DNA from: Lewinellaceae bacterium
Lineage (GTDB): Bacteria; Bacteroidota; Bacteroidia; Chitinophagales; Saprospiraceae
NCBI GenBank assembly: GCA_016716135.1
Contig: JADJWX010000009.1
Coordinates: 186,001-250,000, forward strand
Reading direction: 5' to 3'
Length of the DNA: 64,000 nt
The notes beneath the pieces were generated by a model. That model was not told the origin of the DNA, searched no databases, and saw nothing but the letters and a program-made list of their open reading frames with translations. Position numbers and translations under genes: made by a program. Each line of letters starts with the position of its first letter. Within the stretch, counting starts at the first letter, position 1. Of the stretch, positions 8,431 to 17,143 are shown piece by piece.

Positions 8431-9100
8431 TTGCCTGAAGCATTTCGACCAGCACGATATTCAATTGTTCGATAGCCAGTTCAAGTTCCCAGCCGGCACG
8501 GTTACGGGGCTCGACATAATTTGAAATGCTTCGAATTTCCACAAAAGGAACTGCTGCGAGGAGGCACCCATAAAAAACAGCAGCGCCTTCCATTGTTTCA
8601 ATTTGTGCTTCGGGATATTTATTCCGGATTGCCGCTATTGAGGATTCGGTCCCGTGAACCCGGTTTACCGTGAGGCCCCTCACCAAAGGTAAAAAAGGCG
8701 TTTCACCCGCAGTGGAATTATACAAAACCCCATTTACAAACGGGGGATGGTTCAAATTTGTCAAACCGAGTTCAAATACATCGGTGAATCGCCCATCTGC
8801 TTCCTCCACCCCTAAATCGGCAAAACGCTCCGAGATTACCTGAACAACAGTGCCGGGTTGGAGGTTCGAATCAAAAGCACCGGCCACACCAGCATTGATC
8901 ACCCAATCGGCACTTCCGGTTGTTAATGCCTTGCCCAAATGCCAGGCAGTTGCAGGTGCTCCGACGCCGGTTACCAGTACTTGGATTACCAGGTCATTTT
9001 TTCGAAAATGTTGATCGGCCATTTTTAAAAACGTCGATTCCAAAAAGGAAATGACGGGGGCAAGTTCAAATGGCGTTGCGGCCGTAAGCAAAACGTGCAT
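8411..9100 (-). CDS. mqnB: Futalosine hydrolase
   Basis: A 229-residue nucleosidase of the PNP/UDP phosphorylase fold (MTAN-like). It removes hypoxanthine from futalosine in the futalosine route to menaquinone. Supporting features are the start HVLLTAATPFELAPV, the GVGAPATAWHLG and NAGVAGAFD nucleoside-binding loops, the METMEGAA-type active-site motif (ETMEGAAVFYGC) and the tail SNYVEPRNRAGWELELAI, which is specific to the MqnB branch. ATG 9100 is chosen; an extension to 9187 adds only non-family residues. No other mqn genes are in the window. Menaquinone fits the ACIII and oxidase genes encoded at 44-62 kb. Confidence 0.88.
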   Translation of the reverse strand: MHVLLTAATPFELAPVISFLESTFLKMADQHFRKNDLVIQVLVTGVGAPATAWHLGKALTTGSADWVINAGVAGAFDSNLQPGTVVQVISERFADLGVEEADGRFTDVFELGLTNLNHPPFVNGVLYNSTAGETPFLPLVRGLTVNRVHGTESSIAAIRNKYPEAQIETMEGAAVFYGCLLAAVPFVEIRSISNYVEPRNRAGWELELAIEQLNIVLVEMLQAITPPGP

Positions 9101-9228
9101 TTTTTTGGGGTGAAAATAGTGTTTGGAAAATACTTTGCCGGCTGTGTTACCGTACTTAATTTGAACAATGGAATAAATGTCAGGCAATTTTGCCGGCGTG
9201 ATGATCCTTCCTACCTTGGCGCAGTAAA

Positions 9229-9975
9229 ATGGATATCACCATGCGCAGCGAATGGTTTGCCAGTTGGTTCGACTCGCCCTATTACCATATTTTATATCAA
9301 AGTCATGACGACACCGAAGCCCGGCTTTTTATCGACCGGTTGTTGCAGGCACTTGACTTGCCCGGAGATGCGCGCATTCTCGATCTGGCATGTGGGAAAG
9401 GCCGACACGCCAGGTATCTGGCGGAAAAAGGGTTTGACGTAACCGGGCTAGATATTTCGCCTTCAAACATTGTTTTTGCCCGCCAGTTTGAACACGAGCG
9501 GCTCACGTTTTCGCAGCATGATATGCGACGCCCGTTCTACATCAACTATTTCGACGCCATTCTTAATATTTTCACCAGCTTCGGATACTTTGATTCGGAT
9601 GAAGATCATATCAAAACCTTGGCAAATGTGCACCGCGGCCTGAAGTCTGGCGGTTTGTTTTTGCTGGATTTTTTCAATGCCCAATGGGTTCAGCAAAATA
9701 TGGTTAAACATGAAGTTAAAAGCCTGGATGGCATTGAATTCCATTTGCACAAAACCATCCGGGGCAACAGAATTTACAAACGGGTGGAATTCACGATTGG
9801 CGATAAAAAGCTTATGTTTCGTGAACAGGTGCGCTTATTTAGCACCAGTGATTTTCAAACTATGTTTAATGAATCCGGTTTGAAAATTATCGAAATGTTT
9901 GGAGACTACGACCTCAGTACTTTCCAACCAGAACACTCCAGACGGCTGATCCTTATCGGACAAAAACCTTTATAA
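9229..9975 (+). CDS. Class I SAM-dependent methyltransferase
   Basis: A 248-residue cytosolic methyltransferase. Motif I is clear (ARILDLACGKGRHARYLA, about residues 48-65), followed by the acidic end of strand 2 (VTGLDIS), motif II/III (FDAILNIFTSFGYF), and a Bacteroidota-typical C-terminal part (FREQVRLFSTSDFQTM). The substrate cannot be predicted; relatives act on small molecules. The start at 9229 has an alternative at 9241 (MRSEW). It is divergent from mqnB with 128 nt between, and the PAP2 phosphatase gene follows after 1 nt, so those two are almost certainly co-transcribed. Confidence 0.88.
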   Translation: MDITMRSEWFASWFDSPYYHILYQSHDDTEARLFIDRLLQALDLPGDARILDLACGKGRHARYLAEKGFDVTGLDISPSNIVFARQFEHERLTFSQHDMRRPFYINYFDAILNIFTSFGYFDSDEDHIKTLANVHRGLKSGGLFLLDFFNAQWVQQNMVKHEVKSLDGIEFHLHKTIRGNRIYKRVEFTIGDKKLMFREQVRLFSTSDFQTMFNESGLKIIEMFGDYDLSTFQPEHSRRLILIGQKPL

Positions 9976-9976
9976 T

Positions 9977-10546
9977 ATGGGCTGGTGGCAAAATTTGGAT
10001 ATTTCTGTTTTTCATTTAATCAATGATACCTGGAGCAATCCGGTTTTTGATTTTTTGTTGCCTATGTGGCGCGAACGGTGGACCTGGGTTCCACTGTACC
10101 TTTTGTTGGTTGTGTTTATCCTGCGGTACTTTCGCACCCGTTGCGGGTTGGCCGTCTTGCTTGGACTTGTTCTGGCAGTAGGTGTTTCAGATTTTACAAG
10201 CAGCACCTTGGTTAAAAAGAATGTACAACGCCTGCGCCCATGCAATGATCCTGCAGTTCGGGCTATCGTAATCCAACGAATTCCTTGCGGAAGTGGGTTT
10301 AGTTTTACGTCATCGCACGCGGCAAACCATTTTGCCGTTGCGGTCTATCTTAGCTTATTCCTGGGTGGCCTTGCTCCATGGGTACGACCAGCCTTGTTCA
10401 TTTGGGCATTTCTGGTGGCTTACGCACAAGTTTATGTTGGCGTTCATTACCCTGGCGATGTTGTTGGAGGGGCGCTTTTAGGTAGTGGCCTGGCCTGGAG
10501 TGCCGGGTTACTTTTTCGGAGAAAAATCCGCAATTGGCAGGTGTGA
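9977..10546 (+). CDS. PAP2-family membrane phosphatase
   Basis: A 189-residue integral membrane phosphatase, probably acting on undecaprenyl pyrophosphate or phosphatidic-type lipids at the outer face of the inner membrane. The three PAP2 motifs are present: K80-x6-R87-P88, the S113-H114 nucleophile-assist motif in SFTSSHAAN, and H157-x3-D161 in YVGVHYPGD. In motif 3 the usual Arg (SR-x5-H) is replaced by Gln (A-Q-x5-H). I believe this variant is seen in Bacteroidota PAP2 proteins, but it touches a phosphate-binding residue. Five or six hydrophobic helices are visible. The gene begins 1 nt after the methyltransferase stop. Confidence 0.9.
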   Translation: MGWWQNLDISVFHLINDTWSNPVFDFLLPMWRERWTWVPLYLLLVVFILRYFRTRCGLAVLLGLVLAVGVSDFTSSTLVKKNVQRLRPCNDPAVRAIVIQRIPCGSGFSFTSSHAANHFAVAVYLSLFLGGLAPWVRPALFIWAFLVAYAQVYVGVHYPGDVVGGALLGSGLAWSAGLLFRRKIRNWQV

Positions 10547-10569
10547 TTCCAATTTTCTACAAGATACTA

Positions 10570-10607
10570 CAAGAGCCTTCCGGGTTGTGTTACCCGGAAG
10601 GCTCTTG
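10570..10607. terminator. Strong bidirectional hairpin
   Basis: A perfect 16-bp inverted repeat (arms 10570-10585 and 10592-10607) around a 6-nt loop lies between the stops of the PAP2 gene (+) and the small exported protein gene (-). It lacks a long T-run, but the placement fits a shared terminator. Confidence 0.7.
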
Positions 10608-10634
10608 AATTGAATACGAATACTGAATTGGAAT

Positions 10635-10883
10635 TTATTGATTTTTAGAAGTATAGCGTTGGACAATATCCAGAACCCGGCCAATAATGGTCACATCCGG
10701 GACCGGAATTTTGGATGCTCTGCTATCTTCTTCTTCAATCAAAACAGATTGGGTTGTTTTTGCAGATTGATCGCAAGTGGATTTTCCGGCATAAGCAGCA
10801 TGCAAATTAACATAGGCGAATGAAAAAAGGCTCATCGCCAGAATTGCCGCAAGTAAGTATTTGGAAAGTAGTTTTTGTTTCAT
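10635..10883 (-). CDS. Small exported protein of unknown function
   Basis: An 82-residue protein starting at ATG 10883 with an obvious signal peptide (MKQKLLSKYLLAAILAMSLFSFAYVN). The mature part is short and has one Cys, a charged EEEDSRASK stretch and a C-terminal amphipathic segment (IIGRVLDIVQRYTS). No known family is recognised. It sits alone on the minus strand between two hairpins. It is not a convincing double-glycine leader peptide for the nearby C39 exporter, since no GG or GA pair sits at a suitable site before a peptide-like core. Confidence 0.6.
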   Translation of the reverse strand: MKQKLLSKYLLAAILAMSLFSFAYVNLHAAYAGKSTCDQSAKTTQSVLIEEEDSRASKIPVPDVTIIGRVLDIVQRYTSKNQ

Positions 10884-11023
10884 GGTTCTCGTTTTTCCGA
10901 CGCTCGAAAGTAATGGCAAATCGTTAAATAGGCATCTAATTCCGACAAATTAATCGCTATTACTGACAAACAACCGCTAAAAAAGGTTGCAGAATTTCTT
11001 GAATTTATTTCCAGATGAAAATA

Positions 11024-11053
11024 AACCCGGACGGTGTTACACCGCCCGGGTTC
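11024..11053 (-). terminator. Hairpin terminator after the DUF1573 gene
   Basis: AACCCGG-A-CGGTG (11024-11036) pairs with CACCG-C-CCGGGTT (11040-11053) around a short loop, with an A-rich plus strand beyond (T-rich on the minus strand). It lies 27 nt after the DUF1573 stop. Confidence 0.6.
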
Positions 11054-11080
11054 GTATCGTCAAACCAAAAATCAATCAAA

Positions 11081-11509
11081 TTATTGCTTGAGGCCGCCAG
11101 TGCTGGCAGGCACACTTTCTTTAACAGCCGGAGCTTTCACTTCACCTTTAATGGTGAGCATGCGGGTTTCAACGGCTTCATTGGTGGTGATCGTCACTGT
11201 TTTGGTGAAAGATCCAACACGTTGCGTATCGTAACGTACTTCGATTTCACTGCTTTCGCCGGGCATGATCGGCTCTTTTGCATAGGTAGGAACGGTACAA
11301 CCGCAGGAGCCTTTAGCGGTTTTAATAATGAGCGGCTCGTTACCGGTATTTGTAAATTTGAATTTGCGAAGCGGATCAGAACCTTTATCAACAGAGCCGT
11401 AGTCGATCGTGGTTACGTCGAAAGTCATAACCGGACCATTGGTAGTTTGAGCCGTCAGCGTAAAGGTGCCTACAAGTGCGAGTGCGAGAATGGCGAGGAC
11501 TTTTTTCAT
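11081..11509 (-). CDS. DUF1573 domain exported protein
   Basis: A 142-residue protein with a signal peptide (MKKVLAILALALVGTFTLTAQ) followed by one DUF1573 Ig-like domain. The hallmark is FTNTGNEPLIIKTAKG followed by SCGCTVP, then PGESSEIEVRYDTQRVGSF and TITTNEA. DUF1573 proteins are periplasmic or secreted, very common in Bacteroidota, and of unknown biochemical role; the CGC motif has led to suggestions of metal or disulfide chemistry. It is monocistronic between a strong promoter and a hairpin terminator, which suggests substantial expression. Confidence 0.88.
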   Translation of the reverse strand: MKKVLAILALALVGTFTLTAQTTNGPVMTFDVTTIDYGSVDKGSDPLRKFKFTNTGNEPLIIKTAKGSCGCTVPTYAKEPIMPGESSEIEVRYDTQRVGSFTKTVTITTNEAVETRMLTIKGEVKAPAVKESVPASTGGLKQ

Positions 11510-11561
11510 CAGAATGGAATAGTTTGTTTACGTAAAATCTGTTCTTATTTTCTTGTTGAGA

Positions 11562-11593
11562 CAAAAGTAGGGCCCTCCGAACGCCCCCCAAAG
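11562..11593 (-). promoter_or_regulatory. Strong Bacteroidota-type promoter for the DUF1573 gene
   Basis: On the minus strand a TTTG -33 element (plus-strand CAAA, 11590-11593) lies 20 nt from TACTTTTG (plus-strand CAAAAGTA, 11562-11569). Both match the -33/-7 consensus. The start codon is about 50 nt downstream at 11509. Confidence 0.65.
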
Positions 11594-11660
11594 GCTTGCG
11601 CTGTTAATGATGTCCAAACAAAAGCAAATCCTTTTTTAAGATAGGGAATAAGCCAGCGAA

Positions 11661-12953
11661 TTAGTGCCTGGCGGCAAAAACCTGCTCATAAATTCGTTGT
11701 AAAAACCGCTTTTCTTCCGTGATAATTTCAGCACTTCCCTGAAGTTGTTGCTCAAAAGGTATCTCCCGATTATAACTGGTTTTTAAGCCCTCCGGCAGAT
11801 AAACCAGGATGGCGTATTTATTGTCGCGCGGGACAAGCGACTTGGAAATTACCTGACCACGCAAGGTTCCAAACTCATAATACGGATAGCTGTCGAGTTT
11901 CAGGATCACCCGTTGTCCGGGCAATACTTTCCCGCTCCCGGCAACAGGCAAGAGTAAGCGACCAACAATTTTGTCACTTTTGGGTGGAACGATCACCAAA
12001 ACCTGATCGCCTTGTTTGACAAATTGTTTAGCGCTGAAATACGTCGCATTCAGGGAAACGCGCCCGTCGATGGGTGCGGTAAGCAAATACGTTTGTTTCC
12101 ATTTATCAATACCGGCTTGCAACGAATTCAGGCTCTGGCGGAGCCGGCTTACGATAGACGCCTCATCCTGGCGCCCGCTAAATGATACGTCATTGCGATT
12201 CTTGCCCAGGTTAATTATTTCATTCTGTTTGCGCAGCACACTTTCATCCAGTGCATCGATTTGGCGCTCCAGGTCATCCACACGATTGCGTTCGTTTTCA
12301 AGTTCGACCTGCGAAATTAATCCTGCGTCATAAAGTTCGCGTTGTTTCTGATAGCGTTCTTTTGCCGTGCCGAGTTGACTTTGCAGCCGGGTCTTAGCCC
12401 GCTGATCATATTGAATGCTTTGTTCCAGTTTGTCGATTTGGCGATTGATCGACCCGATATTTTGCTGAATGGACGGGCTTTTATCCTGCTTGCCAAAACG
12501 ATATGCAGCTACATCCTGCACAAATGCCGAATAATCCGATTGGACCTCGCCAATATCAAGGTTTTGTAAAACGCGAATCTCATTCAAAGAATCGGCGCCA
12601 AATTGTTGCCATCGTACGACATGCTCCTCCAGGCGCAGAATATCTTCATAGTCGGCAGTACTTTCCAGCACAGCCAGGATGGAGCCTTGTTTGACGGCCG
12701 CTTTATCCTGTGCAAAAAACTTTACAATATGACCATCCGTTCGGGCGACAACATCAACCGGTGGAACTGTCGTCGTAATCAGCACTTTGGCTTCGATCAC
12801 ATCGGGGTAGCTGATAATTGCCGCTACACTCAGTAACGCGGTAATGCAAACAAATACGACCAGCGTACCCCAACGCACGAGCCAACCCGGCGGTGTACCG
12901 AGTATTTCCTGCACTTCTTCGGAGCGCAATTCAATGTATTCCCGCTCTTCCAT
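11661..12953 (-). CDS. HlyD-family membrane fusion protein of a type I export system
   Basis: A 430-residue periplasmic adaptor. A cytoplasmic N-tail precedes one membrane helix (about 28-48). A biotinyl-lipoyl-like half follows (VVARTDGHIVKFFAQD), then a long coiled-coil hairpin (about 130-270, rich in heptads such as QIDKLEQSI and RVDDLERQIDAL), the second lipoyl half (LTAPIDGRVSLN) and a beta-barrel domain. Family knowledge: it links an inner-membrane ABC exporter to an outer-membrane TolC-like channel. It starts 3 nt after the stop of the C39-ABC gene, so the two form one transport unit. No TolC gene is in the window. Confidence 0.9.
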   Translation of the reverse strand: MEEREYIELRSEEVQEILGTPPGWLVRWGTLVVFVCITALLSVAAIISYPDVIEAKVLITTTVPPVDVVARTDGHIVKFFAQDKAAVKQGSILAVLESTADYEDILRLEEHVVRWQQFGADSLNEIRVLQNLDIGEVQSDYSAFVQDVAAYRFGKQDKSPSIQQNIGSINRQIDKLEQSIQYDQRAKTRLQSQLGTAKERYQKQRELYDAGLISQVELENERNRVDDLERQIDALDESVLRKQNEIINLGKNRNDVSFSGRQDEASIVSRLRQSLNSLQAGIDKWKQTYLLTAPIDGRVSLNATYFSAKQFVKQGDQVLVIVPPKSDKIVGRLLLPVAGSGKVLPGQRVILKLDSYPYYEFGTLRGQVISKSLVPRDNKYAILVYLPEGLKTSYNREIPFEQQLQGSAEIITEEKRFLQRIYEQVFAARH

Positions 12954-12956
12954 AGT

Positions 12957-15152
12957 TTACATGCCCAATTCCAGTTGATTTTTTACCAGGTGATAATAGG
13001 CGCCACGGTTATAGGTCAATTCGTCATGAGTGCCTTGTTCCACTACTTCACCTTTTTCAAGGACGATAATATTGTCTGCATTGCGCACTGTACTCAGCCG
13101 ATGGGCTACGATAATAACGGTTTTGTTCCGAAACACATTTTCAAGATTGTGCATGATCACCCGTTCATTGTACGCATCCAAAGCATTTGTGGCCTCATCA
13201 AAGAAAATATAGTCCGGATTTTTATATACCGCCCGGGCAATCAGGATACGTTGGCGCTGCCCCTGGCTCACCCCTACCCCATCCTGGCCAATCTTGGTAT
13301 TGTAGCCCAAAGGCAAGGATTCGATAAAGGTTTGAATATTGGCCACTTTGGCTGCATAAAGCAGCTTGCGGCGGTCTATGGTATCCTCGCCAAGCGTAAT
13401 ATTCCGGGCAATCGTATCAGAAAAAATAAATCCGTCCTGCATAACCACCCCGCAATGGCTCCGCCAAAGTTTGTGATCAATATTGGCAAGGTTTATATCT
13501 CCCAGGCGTACACTCCCCTCCGTTGGCGAATAAAAGTTCAGGAGCAGTTTTACCAGGGTGGTTTTTCCGGAACCACTGCTTCCAACGATGGCTGTCACTT
13601 TACCCTCCGGAAAATTGAGCTTGATGTTGCGGAGCACCCAGGGTTCATGCGGCCCGCCATACCGGAATGACAAGTCCTCCATGATCAAATCGCCATTGGC
13701 CGGGAGTACGGTGACTTTAGCATCATCCACCGGCTCCTCATCGGGCTTTAAGTGGATTTCATTCATACGTTCGAGGCTGATTTTTGCCTCCTGCGCCACA
13801 AGGATAAATTGCACCAGCGATTCCAGCGGACCGTTCATGTGTCCGATGATATATTGAACGGCAAGCATCATCCCCAGGGTCATGTCGCCATGGATTACTG
13901 CTGTGGCTGCCGTCACCGAGATCAGAATATTTTTGCCTTCGTTGATAAAGGCAGCACCGGCACGTTGCATTTGATCGGTTGCGAGGTAGTCCACATTTAC
14001 CCGGAACAGCTTGGCCTGTATCCGTTCCCAGGCCCAGCGTTTTTGGCGTTCGGCATTGTGCAGTTTAATCTCCTGCATACCGTTTACCAGTTGGATCAGG
14101 GCATTTTGGTTGTCAGCCATTTGCTCGAACCGGCGGTAATCAAGCGCCCGCCTGCGGTGCATAAACAAAGCCACCCATCCAAAATAAAACAGCGCAGCGA
14201 TAAAGAAAATCGCAAAAATCCAGACGTTGTAAAAAAGCAGGACAAGCCCAAAAACCAGCAGGCTGACCACAGAAAACAAGGTGATAAGAGAATTTGAGGT
14301 CAGAAAGCGCTCTACCCGTTCGTTATCATAAATACGCTGAAGCAGGTCACCAGTCATCTTGGAATCGAAAAAGGCCATTGGAAGCCGCATGAGCTTGATC
14401 AGAAAATCCGAAACAAGATTGATGTTCACACGGGTTCCGATATGCAGCAAAATCCATCCCCGGATAAACTCCACCGCCACCTGACTCAAAAAAAGCATGC
14501 CCTGCGCAGCCAGGATCAGGTAAACAAAACTGAGGTCGTTCAACTGAACCCCCTTGTCTACAAGAGCCTGCATTAAAAACGGAAAGACCAGCTGCACTGC
14601 ACTGCCCAGGATCAATCCAAGCATCAACTGCCAGATAAGCCGTTTGTGCGGAACCAGGTAGCGCCCCAGGATGCCAAGCCCGGCCCGATCCGTGGTTTCA
14701 CCTTCCCGCTGGAAGAACTCCGGCGATGTTTCCAGCAATAACAGGATTCCCTGGGGCTCCGTGTTGTACACATCGCTGATCCAGTTGTCCAGAAATTCCT
14801 GTTCCGTTAATTGTACTTTCCCAACCGCAGGGTCAGAAACATAAACCTTCCCGTTTGCAATGCGGTAGACTACCAGAAAGTGATTTTGTTTCCAGTGTGC
14901 AATGCAGGGCAATGGCAACTCTGCCTGCAGGCGCCCGAAGCCGGTTTTAACCCCCAGCGTTCGAAAGCCGATTTTCTCCGCGGCATCGGCAATACCCATG
15001 AGCGAAACCCCTTCCCGGTCGAGATAAGACAGGTCCCGCAAATAATCAAGCGAATAGTGGCGGCCATGATACCGGGCAACTATCCGCAAACAGGTTACGC
15101 CGCAATCCGACGCATCAAGTTGTTTATAAAAAGGAAAACTATCGGCCAACAT
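12957..15152 (-). CDS. C39-peptidase ABC exporter (bacteriocin/peptide type)
   Basis: A 731-residue three-module exporter. An N-terminal C39 peptidase (about 1-130) has Q11 and the catalytic C17 in QLDASDCGVTC, the histidine in QNHFLVVYRI and Asp in VSDPAVG, so it should be active in cutting leader peptides after a GG-type site. Six membrane helices follow (about 165-440). The nucleotide-binding domain has Walker A GSSGSGKTT, signature VSQGQRQR, Walker B YIFFDEATNALD and the H-loop IVAHRLSTV. ATG 15152 is preferred over the TTG at 15170. The HlyD adaptor follows after 3 nt. No precursor peptide gene is recognisable nearby, so the cargo is unknown. Confidence 0.93.
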   Translation of the reverse strand: MLADSFPFYKQLDASDCGVTCLRIVARYHGRHYSLDYLRDLSYLDREGVSLMGIADAAEKIGFRTLGVKTGFGRLQAELPLPCIAHWKQNHFLVVYRIANGKVYVSDPAVGKVQLTEQEFLDNWISDVYNTEPQGILLLLETSPEFFQREGETTDRAGLGILGRYLVPHKRLIWQLMLGLILGSAVQLVFPFLMQALVDKGVQLNDLSFVYLILAAQGMLFLSQVAVEFIRGWILLHIGTRVNINLVSDFLIKLMRLPMAFFDSKMTGDLLQRIYDNERVERFLTSNSLITLFSVVSLLVFGLVLLFYNVWIFAIFFIAALFYFGWVALFMHRRRALDYRRFEQMADNQNALIQLVNGMQEIKLHNAERQKRWAWERIQAKLFRVNVDYLATDQMQRAGAAFINEGKNILISVTAATAVIHGDMTLGMMLAVQYIIGHMNGPLESLVQFILVAQEAKISLERMNEIHLKPDEEPVDDAKVTVLPANGDLIMEDLSFRYGGPHEPWVLRNIKLNFPEGKVTAIVGSSGSGKTTLVKLLLNFYSPTEGSVRLGDINLANIDHKLWRSHCGVVMQDGFIFSDTIARNITLGEDTIDRRKLLYAAKVANIQTFIESLPLGYNTKIGQDGVGVSQGQRQRILIARAVYKNPDYIFFDEATNALDAYNERVIMHNLENVFRNKTVIIVAHRLSTVRNADNIIVLEKGEVVEQGTHDELTYNRGAYYHLVKNQLELGM

Positions 15153-15192
15153 AGGCGGTATTCCGTGCAAATTCAGGGGTTATCTCAGGTTG

Positions 15193-15200
15193 CAAAGCTA
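15193..15200 (-). promoter_or_regulatory. -7 promoter element for the exporter operon
   Basis: CAAAGCTA on the plus strand reads TAGCTTTG on the minus strand, matching TAnnTTTG, 40 bp upstream of the exporter start at 15152. No clear -33 element. Confidence 0.4.
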
Positions 15201-15271
15201 GTTGTTTTTTAAAAAACAGTCCCGACCCGGATTTGCTAAACACTTGTAAACAAAGTAAATACTGGCAGATT

Positions 15272-16558
15272 TTATTCTCCGGAACGTTCGTCTACAAAAT
15301 TGTTGTAGGCATTGACGAACGATTGGTAAAGCAACTTGCCCTGCACGGCATATCCAACTTTGGAATAATGGACCGAGTCGGAGGATAACAAACCCGTCGA
15401 CTTCCAACGTTGTGCAGATTGGGCGCCGCCGCCCAACTGGTACAAGTCCCAGAGCGCATAGCCATTGTCGAGCGCAAATTCACGAATAACACCACTGACC
15501 TGATTCAGATACGGATTAAAGCCCGTGCCCCTCAAATAGGAGTCTGCCGGAGTGGTGAACAAGAAATACGCATTCGGCGCATATTGTTTGATTTGCCGGA
15601 CCAGTTCTTCGATCTGGTTATAGATGTACCGCGTGCTGAGTTTACCCTGCGCCTCGTTGGTGCCGAAGGAAACGATGATCAGGTCCGGGTTCAGGTCGGC
15701 CAGTTGCCGGGCAAAAAACCGGGCGCGGACAAAGTCCGAAAATTTACTGCCGTTTACCCCGATGGAATGATAAACCAGCCCGGACAACTCGTTTTCCAAC
15801 ATGATCCCGTCCAGCATAAAACTTCCTTTCGACCGGTCCTCCGATTTTTCAAAGCCGATACTCACCTGAGAAACCGGGCGGTCGAAATAATACGACTTGT
15901 AAAATTCATCCTGCAGGAACAACACAGCTTTTTGATTGGTCACGTCATCATAAACCGAAAACTCAACAGGGCCGCTGTCCTGCCGGTGGTAAATAGTCAC
16001 CTTGGTAAACAACCGGGTTTCTGCGGTGGATGTATCGCGCAACCGGACGGTCAGGTTTCCGGTGTGCCGAAATGTTTCCAACAAAAAACCGCTTACACCG
16101 TAAGGGGTTGCCTCGTCCAGGTTCCGTTGGCAGTTGCTGCCATACCAGTTAACGTTGGTTTCCACCAGGTAATCCCGCGGACCGTTGGAGCCGGCCAGTT
16201 TGTACGGAAAAATCAATCCCCGACCACCATCGCCAAAGGCTTGCTGCAACCGTTCGCGCACTACAGCGGTGAAATAGTTCCCCAAAATGTGCGAATCACC
16301 GATGTGCACAATATTGATCTTGCGCCCACCGCCAACCCGCTGGCGGTAGAGCTTATTGAATACCGGCTCCAGATAGGCGCTGTTCTCGATTTCGTTCTTT
16401 GTTTCGTTCAAAAACGTATACCCAACGGTGTCCTGGTCCGTAATGTCCACTTTAGGCGGACGGAATTGAGACTGACACTGGCTGGCGCATATCATCAAAA
16501 ACAACAGGCAGGAAATGGCCCGGACGGATGAATACCTAATTTGAAAATGGATCGGCAT
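15272..16558 (-). CDS. Exported SGNH/GDSL hydrolase
   Basis: A 428-residue exported esterase-like protein. An N-terminal signal sequence (AISCLLFLMICASQCQSQ) may carry a lipobox. Block I appears as INIVHIGDSHILGNYF with the catalytic Ser in GDSH, followed by a beta-rich inserted region (about 150-270). The oxyanion Asn lies in IIVSFGTNEAQG, and the catalytic Asp-x-x-His is in SSDSVHYSKVGY. Such proteins in Bacteroidota commonly act on acetyl groups of surface polysaccharides, often next to an MBOAT acyltransferase, which is not present here. It is the downstream member of a tandem pair with the related gene at 16628-18051, about 70 nt away. Confidence 0.85.
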   Translation of the reverse strand: MPIHFQIRYSSVRAISCLLFLMICASQCQSQFRPPKVDITDQDTVGYTFLNETKNEIENSAYLEPVFNKLYRQRVGGGRKINIVHIGDSHILGNYFTAVVRERLQQAFGDGGRGLIFPYKLAGSNGPRDYLVETNVNWYGSNCQRNLDEATPYGVSGFLLETFRHTGNLTVRLRDTSTAETRLFTKVTIYHRQDSGPVEFSVYDDVTNQKAVLFLQDEFYKSYYFDRPVSQVSIGFEKSEDRSKGSFMLDGIMLENELSGLVYHSIGVNGSKFSDFVRARFFARQLADLNPDLIIVSFGTNEAQGKLSTRYIYNQIEELVRQIKQYAPNAYFLFTTPADSYLRGTGFNPYLNQVSGVIREFALDNGYALWDLYQLGGGAQSAQRWKSTGLLSSDSVHYSKVGYAVQGKLLYQSFVNAYNNFVDERSGE

Positions 16559-16584
16559 TTTTGAAAACCGGTTGAGTTTTAAAA

Positions 16585-16592
16585 CAAAGGTA
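16585..16592 (-). promoter_or_regulatory. -7 promoter element for the SGNH hydrolase gene
   Basis: CAAAGGTA on the plus strand, TACCTTTG on the minus strand, 26 bp upstream of the ATG at 16558. No clear -33 element. Confidence 0.35.
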
Positions 16593-16627
16593 GCTAATTG
16601 AAATGCCCGGCTCGCGCCGGAATACCA

Positions 16628-17143
16628 TTACTTACTGTGCCGGGGGGCTTTCCTGGTTTTGTATTCTTCCTGAGCATCCAATAATAACTGCGCGAACATA
16701 TGCCCCATAACTTTTCCGCCTTCATGGGTGAGGTGGGTATAGTCCCGGTTTGCAAGAGCCGGGCGCCGGTGTTCGGCAAATTCGACCATTGTACCCGGGC
16801 CACCCATGCCATGGAATAAATCGAAAAACAAAAATCCGTGTTTTCGCGCCAGAGCACGTTGCATTTCTGTAATCGCCACCACGCTCGGGTAGGTTGCCAG
16901 CTCGCCCTGTATTTTGCCGGCACGGTCGGCCACGCTGATCGCCAGGATCAGTTTCCCGGGGAAACATTTGCGCAGGTGGGCATACGTTTGATCCAACTCG
17001 GCTTCGTACCAGCGTAGGTTATCTAGTTTGGGAGTTATTGCGTTCAACCTTAACTGCACAACAATCAATTCGTATTGCTGGGCGGCATCAAATTGTCGGG
17101 CCAATCCCGGCTGGATCGATTTCAGGCGCCTGCCGGTATTCCC
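16628..17143 (-). CDS. Second SGNH/GDSL hydrolase, C-terminal part (frameshifted)
   Basis: This C-terminal portion belongs to the protein starting at 18051, displaced by one base at the C-run 17141-17144 (G-run on the coding strand). After the shift it reads NTGRRLKSIQPGLARQ and then ELIVVQLRLNAI, equivalent to the GxND block, and ends with the block V motif RDYTHLTHEGGKVMGHM carrying the catalytic Asp and His. It has no start codon of its own at a sensible position, and the extension to 17278 in this frame is out-of-frame noise. With one extra G the whole protein would be about 475 residues. Confidence 0.8.
   Translation of the reverse strand, partial: GNTGRRLKSIQPGLARQFDAAQQYELIVVQLRLNAITPKLDNLRWYEAELDQTYAHLRKCFPGKLILAISVADRAGKIQGELATYPSVVAITEMQRALARKHGFLFFDLFHGMGGPGTMVEFAEHRRPALANRDYTHLTHEGGKVMGHMFAQLLLDAQEEYKTRKAPRHSK

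Noticed and set aside
10635..10883. Precursor peptide for the C39 exporter
   Set aside because: It has a normal signal peptide and no convincing double-glycine leader site; it is also separated from the exporter by the DUF1573 gene and terminators.
12975..13670. 231-codon plus-strand open frame
   Set aside because: Antisense to the ABC exporter nucleotide-binding domain.
15410..16531. 373-codon plus-strand open frame
   Set aside because: It is the complement of the SGNH hydrolase gene; composition and lack of domains mark it as a shadow.
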